DNA of 64,000 nt, taken from NCBI GenBank assembly GCA_964627455.1, contig CAZVKC010000023.1:1-64000 (forward strand), in the 5' to 3' direction. The notes beneath the pieces are model-generated. The model saw only the letters and a program-made list of their open reading frames with translations. It was not told the origin of the DNA and ran no database searches. Position numbers and translations under genes: made by a program. Every line of letters starts with the position of its first letter. Position 1 is the stretch's first letter. The stretch is from F-183 sp964627455. Its GTDB lineage: Bacteria; Acidobacteriota; Terriglobia; Bryobacterales; Bryobacteraceae. This document shows positions 7,165 through 13,357 of this stretch, in pieces.

Positions 7165-9527
7165 TGGGCGATGACCTCCAGCGGCGTGTACTGCAGCGTG
7201 ACGAGAGGCGTCATGTTGCCGATGAGCTTGGCTTCGGAACGTTCGAGCTGCGAGGTGCCGGGGCCGAGCGTGAGGAACGTGAGGGTCCCGATGGCGCCCG
7301 CTTCGGGGCTGTCCTTGGAGGTCGGGTTGAGTTTGATGGTGATGGTTCCGTCACCGGTGGTGATGCCGCCGGGGGTCTGCAATCCCATGACGCCCATGTT
7401 GACGCCGAGGAGCTTCAACAGGCGCGGGTCGTACTTGAGGGTGATGGTCCCTTCGCGGAGGTCGTTGAGGCCGGAGATGTTGAGGTCCGCGGAGAAGATG
7501 GTGTTGGGCTGGGTGCGGATGGTGCGCGGCTGGAACGATGCAATGGCCGCCGCGCGAGCCGCTCCGCCCGCGAAAGACGGGGCCGGGGTGGCGGCTTGCT
7601 GGGTTTGCACTTGCGGCTGCTGCAGTGTCTGGACCTGCTGTTGTTGCGGTTGTACCGGCGCGCCGGCCGGCGCTGCTGACGGCGCGAGTTCGAGGACGCG
7701 CGGGGTGGCTTCCGGGGTTGGATGCGGAGTCCCGTAGCGCATGCGGACTACCTGATCGTTGCCGGAGGCGATGCCCATCAGGTTGACGTTGCGGATATCG
7801 GGAGCGCGGATGATGTGCGGGACGAGCAGCGTGAGGACCTGCAGTTCGCTCTTCTCGAGGCGCTCCTGGGTGAAGACGCGGCCGAGGACGGGGATCTGAG
7901 AAAGGCCGGGGATGCCGCTGGTGGACTTGAGGTCCTGCTGGCCGGTGACGATGTCCCACAAGTTGACTTCGCCCTCTTTGACGCGGACATCGGCAATTCG
8001 CTTGCGCTGCGCGATGACGGGCTGGCGGACGCCGCCGAGGTCAACGCGGTCGGCGACCGAAGAGGTGTCGGATTCGATGTGGAGGCTGACCTCATCGGGT
8101 TCGTGGACCTTGGCGATGACGTCGATGTTGAGTCCGACGTCGAAATACTGGAATTGGGTATTGACGATGGCCGAGATGCCTCCGGCGATGCCGGGAGAGA
8201 AGCTTCCGGTCGCGTAGGGAACCTTCTGGCCGATCTTGAGGGTCGACTTCTGGCCTTCGACAGTGCGTAGTTGCGCTTTGTCCATAACCTTGACGCCGCG
8301 AGTGGCGAGTAGTGCGCTGAGTGCCACGGATGGCAGCGTGACGCTATAGTCGCCGGCGGACAGGCGGGTCAACGAATCGAGCGAAATTCGTCCGGTGGAG
8401 CTTGTGTTGAAGGATCCGGGAGGCGGCGCCGGGGAGAAGTTGATGTTCAGGTTGCTTCCATCAAGTCCAAGTGAGACTCCGAGATCGCGGGCCCAGTTTT
8501 TGGTAACGGAGAGAATGATGACGTCGATGATGATTTCGGACTTGGGCTTGTCGAGGTCCGCGATGACTTTTTCAGCGAGGGCGATGCGGTCGGCGTCGGC
8601 GCGGGCCACGATGACGTTCTGTTCCGCGTGGACGAACAGCTTGCGGATGTCGGTGACGCGCTGTACGGTTTGCGCGATGTCGTTGACTTCCTGCAGGACG
8701 GGCGCGTTGGTGAGATAGAAGGATTTCGTCACCTGCTCTTCGTAGGCGGCGCGGCGCTGCTGGTCGTCGTTGCTGATGAAGATGGTGTTCGAGGAGAGGG
8801 GCTTCCAGAAGGACTTGGTGACGAGTCCAACATAGTCGAGGGCCTGTTCGACGCTGAGTCCGCTGAGGTCGAGGGTCTGGTTGAAGCCAAGGCTGCGGCT
8901 TTGATATTCGGGGTCGAAGAGGACGCGGATGCCGGCGTCTTTGGCGAGGGCAAGGAAGACTTCGTTGGACTGCTGGTTGTTGACCTTGATGACGGGGAGC
9001 GGGTTTTTGGGGGAGACGTTGAGCTTGGGCGCCGCGGCGGAATTGGCATACAGTTCCTCGTCGCGCTTGTTCTTGAGCGGCAGAGGCCGCATATGCAGCT
9101 CTTCCAGGTTCGTTTTGGGGTTTTCGGCGAGGATGCGGATCATCTCGCGCGTGCGGGCGGCTTCCTGCGGGGCGACGACGGAGGCGGGATCGAGTTGAAT
9201 GGCTTTTTCGAATTCGATGAGAGCTTCTTTGAGATTGCCTTTGTCGCGTGTGACTTGTCCGTCGTAGACGTGATACTGAGCGGCGAAGGCGCGGAAGCGG
9301 GCGAGTTCGAGTTGGTAGGAGATGTCGGTGCGGTCGGTTTCGAATGCCTGCTCGACGAGTTTGAGGGCCGCGTCGAGGGCGGCGGTGTTGTCTTTGGCTT
9401 CCTCCATTCGGGCGCGCGCCAGCAAGGCGTCACCCTTGGCCGTTCTCGCCGCGGCCTGCGGTGGGATGACGGTGCAGAGCAACAGAGTGCAGGCGATCGT
9501 TCTCCGGAGAATGGAGTTGTGTTTCAT
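7161..9527 (-). CDS. TPR-secretin-cohesin outer-membrane protein (GspD/PilQ-like)
   Basis: 788-aa exported protein with a signal peptide ending near PPQAAA. The N-terminal region (about 25-130) carries TPR-like helices. An STN/N0-like ring domain follows (about 175-250, VIKVNNQQSNEVFLALAKDA), then a secretin N1-type domain and the secretin beta-barrel (about 395-590), with VEGQKSTLKIGQKVPYATG and the family signature SGIPGLSQIPVLGRVF. After a Q/P-rich linker, the last about 110 residues resemble a cohesin domain (DLNISGLNDLREGTITLKYD). Secretins form gated outer-membrane pores for type II secretion or type IV pili. No other gsp or pil genes are in the window, so this pore is either an orphan or works with distant machinery. 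The tectonin gene lies upstream and the ABC exporter overlaps downstream. Confidence 0.88.
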   Translation of the reverse strand: MKHNSILRRTIACTLLLCTVIPPQAAARTAKGDALLARARMEEAKDNTAALDAALKLVEQAFETDRTDISYQLELARFRAFAAQYHVYDGQVTRDKGNLKEALIEFEKAIQLDPASVVAPQEAARTREMIRILAENPKTNLEELHMRPLPLKNKRDEELYANSAAAPKLNVSPKNPLPVIKVNNQQSNEVFLALAKDAGIRVLFDPEYQSRSLGFNQTLDLSGLSVEQALDYVGLVTKSFWKPLSSNTIFISNDDQQRRAAYEEQVTKSFYLTNAPVLQEVNDIAQTVQRVTDIRKLFVHAEQNVIVARADADRIALAEKVIADLDKPKSEIIIDVIILSVTKNWARDLGVSLGLDGSNLNINFSPAPPPGSFNTSSTGRISLDSLTRLSAGDYSVTLPSVALSALLATRGVKVMDKAQLRTVEGQKSTLKIGQKVPYATGSFSPGIAGGISAIVNTQFQYFDVGLNIDVIAKVHEPDEVSLHIESDTSSVADRVDLGGVRQPVIAQRKRIADVRVKEGEVNLWDIVTGQQDLKSTSGIPGLSQIPVLGRVFTQERLEKSELQVLTLLVPHIIRAPDIRNVNLMGIASGNDQVVRMRYGTPHPTPEATPRVLELAPSAAPAGAPVQPQQQQVQTLQQPQVQTQQAATPAPSFAGGAARAAAIASFQPRTIRTQPNTIFSADLNISGLNDLREGTITLKYDPRLLKLLGVNMGVMGLQTPGGITTGDGTITIKLNPTSKDSPEAGAIGTLTFLTLGPGTSQLERSEAKLIGNMTPLVTLQYTPLEVIAQ

Positions 9528-9549
9528 GGTTCTTGTTTTGAAAGGGTCC

Positions 9550-9588
9550 GGCGGCGGCTGCGCTCCTGGAGGGAGAACAGCCGCCGCC
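9550..9588 (-). terminator. Intergenic hairpin ahead of the secretin gene
   Basis: GGCGGCGGCTG (9550-9560) and CAGCCGCCGCC (9578-9588) form an 11-bp GC-rich stem with a 17-nt loop in the 79-bp gap between the tectonin gene (stop 9607) and the secretin start (9527). On the minus strand it is followed a few bases later by CCCTTTC, so termination would be weak. It could serve as a partial terminator or an mRNA-stability element setting different levels for the two genes. Confidence 0.5.
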
Positions 9589-9606
9589 GCTTTACCGGAG
9601 TTAGAG

Positions 9607-11472
9607 TTAGTTCTTCACCCCGATGTACTTGTAGATGAGACCGTCAGCTCCCACAACCCACAGACGGCTGTTGCCGCCCATGGCCATGGAGACCGGGCTC
9701 CAGGTGGAAGAGGGAACCGCCAGCGGCGTCGAGGAACCGGGCGGATAGATCTTCCGATCGTTCTGCAGCCGGTAGGTTTTGCCGTCCGCATCGATCGCGA
9801 CGTCCATGACCGTGGGGCCTTGGCCCGGAATTGCCGAAATCCGCTGCCAGTTTCCTCCAGCGCGCTGGAAGAGGACGCCGGCGGTGTCGATGCCAAAAAT
9901 CTGTCCCCCGGAGTTGGCGTAGATCCGGCGGAGGTTGTAGGACGTCAGACCCGCGTCTTGCGGAGTGGGGATCGCGGTCCAGACATCGGCGCCCAACTTC
10001 AGTTGAAACAGGGTGGAGTTGCGTCCCATGACGTACACGTCTCCGTTGGTGTCCGCCGCGATGTCGTTCGCGGCTGCTTCGTAAGTGTCCCAGCCGTTGC
10101 CGTTCCACTTGACGACGTTGGCTCGCCCATCGATGCCCCAGACATAGTCGCTGGCGGCGGCGATCCCCTTGAGGCCGAGCATGGGGATCTGGGTCCAGCT
10201 ATTCTCGCCCGGACGGATACGGTAGACCACATTGCCTTCGCTTGTCGTGCTGCGCTCGGCAGAGAGCAACCAGGCCGTACCTCCACCAGTCACGGCGATC
10301 TCCATCGGCTTCGGGCCAGGGTACTGGATCCACGCGGAGGTCCCCAGATCGTACAGCGACGTTGTCGCGGCAGGAATCGTCGGGTTCGCCTTGACTGTGC
10401 CGGTCGCCGGCGGAGCGCACTTGGGGTAGTTGTAAGCCATCACGATGGACGAGATGCCGGTGGGATCGAGACTGGTGAGGTCGAAGTCCGGCGGATCCTG
10501 GCCAGCGGAGGTGTAGGCGGTGCTGGTGATGTCGTAGGTGACGAGAGCCGTGCCCCAGGTTTCGAGGGTGCTTTCCGCTACATCCTTCCCGACCTGTTTC
10601 GCAACTCCCTTGATGGCGCCCTTGACGGCTTCCTTGGTGATGCCCTTGGCGAGTTCCTTGCCGGCTTCCTTGATGGCGGTCTTGGCGCCCATCTTGGCGG
10701 CCTGGATCAACGAGCCGCCGGCGCCACCGCTGACTGCGGAGAGGGCGATGCTGGCCGCGGTGCTGACGACCGAGATGACCTGGTCGGAGGTCACCTGGGC
10801 GCAGGTGCTCGCGTCAACCGCGCAGCCCATGCCGCAGGTGTAGGGCTTGTCGGCGGGGCAGGTTCCCCAGCAGACGGGTCCGACGCCGCTGTAGCCGGCT
10901 TTGCAGGCGTCGTAGCAGAGGCCGGCGTCATAGTCCTTGCCGGTTCCGCAGCTTGCGGTGTTGGTGGCGCGGGTCGCGGTGTTCTTGGCGCAGGAGATGC
11001 CGATGTCGGTCATTCCGCCCTGGCAGACCGGGCTGCAGATGTTGCTGCCCACAGCGGTGTAGCCGGACTTGCACTTGGGGTACGCCATGGCGCCCCACAT
11101 TTCGCAGGTGACGCCTTCGGCCTGCTGGCAGCGGCTGAGCATGCCGGAGTTGCTGAGGCCGTCCTCGACCTGCCACGCGTAACCCCAGCCTCTTCCGTAG
11201 GGTTCGGGCTTGAGGCAGAAGGCGCCGTTATCGGTAAATCCGGCCGGGCATGTCTGCCAGCAGACGGGGCCGGCGCCGGAGTAGCCGGTGGGGCACTTGG
11301 GGTAGCAGAGCAAGCCCTGGCGCTCTTCATTCGCGGAGCAATCGACCGGAATGGTTCCGGCGCCACGGGTGTAGGTGTCTTTCCAGCAATAGCCCGTGCT
11401 GGACTGTGCAGCCGCATGGTTCGCCAGCAGCAAAGTCAGGGCCAGGCTGAAGAAAGCAGTGGATTGTTTCAT
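9607..11472 (-). CDS. Exported Cys-rich protein with tectonin-like propeller
   Basis: 621-aa protein with a signal peptide (MKQSTAFFSLALTLLLANHAAA). Residues about 25-240 hold 21 Cys in imperfect repeats of the form CYPKCxxGYxGxGPVCWxxCPAG, a disulfide-rich pattern more typical of eukaryotic secreted proteins. Residues about 245-320 are Ala/Lys/Gly-rich and amphipathic (for example GAKTAIKEAGKELAKG). The C-terminal about 250 residues look like tectonin/beta-propeller blades (AWLLSAE, IAAASDYVWGIDG, DIAADTNGDVYVMG, KYIGV). Tectonin propellers bind lipopolysaccharide or glycans. A member of a leftward gene run with the pVHL-like gene 27 bp upstream and the secretin gene downstream; AGAGGAAA precedes the ATG. 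Function unknown; a surface lectin or toxin-like role is inference. Confidence 0.75.
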   Translation of the reverse strand: MKQSTAFFSLALTLLLANHAAAQSSTGYCWKDTYTRGAGTIPVDCSANEERQGLLCYPKCPTGYSGAGPVCWQTCPAGFTDNGAFCLKPEPYGRGWGYAWQVEDGLSNSGMLSRCQQAEGVTCEMWGAMAYPKCKSGYTAVGSNICSPVCQGGMTDIGISCAKNTATRATNTASCGTGKDYDAGLCYDACKAGYSGVGPVCWGTCPADKPYTCGMGCAVDASTCAQVTSDQVISVVSTAASIALSAVSGGAGGSLIQAAKMGAKTAIKEAGKELAKGITKEAVKGAIKGVAKQVGKDVAESTLETWGTALVTYDITSTAYTSAGQDPPDFDLTSLDPTGISSIVMAYNYPKCAPPATGTVKANPTIPAATTSLYDLGTSAWIQYPGPKPMEIAVTGGGTAWLLSAERSTTSEGNVVYRIRPGENSWTQIPMLGLKGIAAASDYVWGIDGRANVVKWNGNGWDTYEAAANDIAADTNGDVYVMGRNSTLFQLKLGADVWTAIPTPQDAGLTSYNLRRIYANSGGQIFGIDTAGVLFQRAGGNWQRISAIPGQGPTVMDVAIDADGKTYRLQNDRKIYPPGSSTPLAVPSSTWSPVSMAMGGNSRLWVVGADGLIYKYIGVKN

Positions 11473-11499
11473 GTTCTATTTCCTCTCTTTTCCTGGGGA

Positions 11500-12174
11500 T
11501 TATTTGCCGATGCGTTCGAGGTAGATCCCGACGGTCGGGGCGAGAATCGGAACGATCTGGACATTGCTGAGGCCGGCGGAGCGCCGCCATACACCGACGC
11601 ACGATCCATTGGGGGCCGTGGCGACCCATGCGGTTTCGCTTCCCACGCTGGGAGCCGTATACGACTGTTTCGGCGCGAGTTGGGCGGTGGCGATGCGGGT
11701 TCCGGTCGTACTGGCCTGCCAGAGCATGACGTTCTGGCTGGTGGTGTTCGTAAAGCTGATGGAAACCATGGTGGGGCTGGATTTGCTGACCAGTTGCCCG
11801 GCGAAGCTGCAGTCGTTGGTCAGCAGGCGAGTCTGCGCGCCCTGCACCTGATTGTTCATGTTGTTCAGCGCGGCCTGGTTGTTGCGAAGAGCGGTTTGCG
11901 CCGCCGAGCTGAATATCTGCCCGTAAAGCGCCTTTACGGCGTTGCCGTTCGTGTTGTAGGTTTCGATGAGCGCTTTGAGGTCCGGTGCGATGATCATCGC
12001 GTTACTGGGCGTCGTGATGGTGGACATCCGGCTGATCAGTGCGCTGCCGGAATTGAGAAACGCCTGGATGATCTCGTCCGGTGTCTGGGCGAAGGCCGTG
12101 ACTCCCGAGTTCAGCAGGAACAGGCATGGCGCAACGAAGCGCAATGCTCTGATTCGCTTGTGGGGGCTGTGCAT
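11500..12174 (-). CDS. Exported protein with C-terminal pVHL-beta-like domain
   Basis: 224-aa protein. Start at ATG 12174 is favoured by AGAGGAG just upstream and because it opens a signal peptide (about 30 aa, ending NSGVTAFAQ); the frame is open 51 codons further back without a plausible start site. Residues about 35-140 are helical and Asn/Gln/Ala-rich (ALRNNQAALNNMNNQVQGAQ). The C-terminal segment resembles the beta domain of the von Hippel-Lindau protein: VSISFTNTTSQNVMLWQ, TAQLAPKQSYTAPS, and WVATAPNGSCVGVWRR match the F-N-T, L-x-P-x-x-S-Y and W-x-x-x-x-x-x-G-x-C-x-G pattern. In eukaryotes that domain binds hydroxyproline peptides; in bacteria its role is unknown. Likely cotranscribed with the tectonin gene 27 bp downstream. 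Confidence 0.72.
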   Translation of the reverse strand: MHSPHKRIRALRFVAPCLFLLNSGVTAFAQTPDEIIQAFLNSGSALISRMSTITTPSNAMIIAPDLKALIETYNTNGNAVKALYGQIFSSAAQTALRNNQAALNNMNNQVQGAQTRLLTNDCSFAGQLVSKSSPTMVSISFTNTTSQNVMLWQASTTGTRIATAQLAPKQSYTAPSVGSETAWVATAPNGSCVGVWRRSAGLSNVQIVPILAPTVGIYLERIGK

Positions 12175-12342
12175 TTTTGCATCTCCTCTGGTGAATGGGT
12201 TGGGTTGTTGTTTTGAGGCGCGACTGCATACCGACGCCAGCCCGCGCGTTGCGCCTCCGTGCGCGCGCGTGCAGGCATTCTGAGGGTCCAGGCTGGTGGT
12301 GAGCCCGGGCCCGTTCGTGAATCGCAAGAGCGTGGGTGTTCG

Positions 12343-13149
12343 CTAGTCGTTGCCGCCTGCCGGGACAACAGCCGAAGCGGGAGTTGCAACTGCGGCGGCT
12401 TTGGCCTCCGCCCGGGTGGATTCGACAAGCGCCTGCAGGTCGGAGAGCCCGAGGGCTCCGGCGACGACGGTCTTGCCGACGGCGAAGGCGGGAGTGGCCT
12501 GGATGCCCACGGCTTCCGCGAGTTCCGAGTTCCTGCGGATGGTGGCGAGGACTTCCGGCGATTCCATGTCCTTGAGTAGTTTTTCCGAGTCCAGTTTCAA
12601 CTCGGTAGCGATCTTCCCGATCGCTTCCGGGGTGAGGGTTTCGGCCTTCAGCAGACGCTGGTGAAGCGCGGCGTGGGCGGCGTCACCCTGGAGCCGGACG
12701 GCGACCGCTGCCTTGGCGGCGGTGACAGAATCCGGTCCGAGGATCGGGAGGTCCTTGTACACCACGCGCACGCCGGGGAACTCGGCGATCTGCTCGACGG
12801 TTCCGGCTACCTTACGGCAATAGCCGCAGCGGTAGTCGAAGAACTCGGTGACGGTGACGATTTCGCTGTCTTTACGGGCGTCGGCGCCGTATAGATCCTG
12901 CCAGCGTTCCGCGACCTGGGCGCGCATCTTTTCGCGCCGCTCGTTTTCGGCGCGCTCCTTGAAGAGGCGCAAGGATTCGAGAAGGACTTCCGGATGGTCC
13001 AAAATGTACTGGCGGACAACTTTTTCGAGCTGTTCTGTCTGCGGGGCCGCCGTCTGCGGTTCCTGCGCAAGGGCAAAACCTGGGATCAGGTGTGATACGC
13101 CCAGCCAGGCGGCTGCGGCGAGAATTCCTCGAGTTTGAGAGATCGACAC
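12343..13149 (-). CDS. DsbA-family periplasmic thiol-disulfide protein
   Basis: 268-aa exported protein with a signal peptide (to about GFALAQ) and a thioredoxin-fold DsbA domain. The active site is CGYC in VTEFFDYRCGYCRKVAG, and the cis-Pro loop is GIQATPAFAVG. The N-terminal helical stretch (VVRQYILDHPEVLLESLRLFKE) is typical of the DsbC/ScsC/BcfH-like group. It should oxidise or reshuffle disulfides in the periplasm. It is the first gene of the leftward run that continues 168 bp later with two exported proteins, one carrying about 22 Cys, which would be an obvious client. An Ala/Val-rich tail follows the domain. Confidence 0.88.
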   Translation of the reverse strand: MSISQTRGILAAAAWLGVSHLIPGFALAQEPQTAAPQTEQLEKVVRQYILDHPEVLLESLRLFKERAENERREKMRAQVAERWQDLYGADARKDSEIVTVTEFFDYRCGYCRKVAGTVEQIAEFPGVRVVYKDLPILGPDSVTAAKAAVAVRLQGDAAHAALHQRLLKAETLTPEAIGKIATELKLDSEKLLKDMESPEVLATIRRNSELAEAVGIQATPAFAVGKTVVAGALGLSDLQALVESTRAEAKAAAVATPASAVVPAGGND

Positions 13150-13254
13150 GTTTCAATGCCTCCGTCGGTCGTTTTGTGGGCTACTCCACGAAAGTCTGAA
13201 GAAAGCCCGTTCGCAGTAATAAGGGAGAGCACTGAGGTGTTTTCCATCATCCGA

Positions 13255-13272
13255 CGCGAAATTTTTTTCGCG
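13255..13272. repeat. Hairpin in the 208-bp gap upstream of the DsbA-like gene
   Basis: CGCGAAA-TTTT-TTTCGCG forms a 7-bp stem. It lies in the 208-bp interval 13150-13357 between the kinase 3' end and the DsbA-like start, so it can be the terminator of the kinase operon (both genes read leftward) or part of the DsbA-like promoter region. I see nothing else of note in this interval. Confidence 0.4.
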
Positions 13273-13357
13273 GCTGCGGAACACCTGTAAGATGGCGGCT
13301 GGCGGAAGCTAACCGCGGCTATCTGTCTCGGACCGGCCTGGTATGCCGCTGCGCGGT

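Noticed and set aside
9322..12216. A 964-codon open frame on the + strand opposite the tectonin and pVHL-like genes
   Set aside because: GC-rich genes on the minus strand leave their antisense frames open. This frame has no domain, no signal or ribosome site, and would cross two real gene boundaries.
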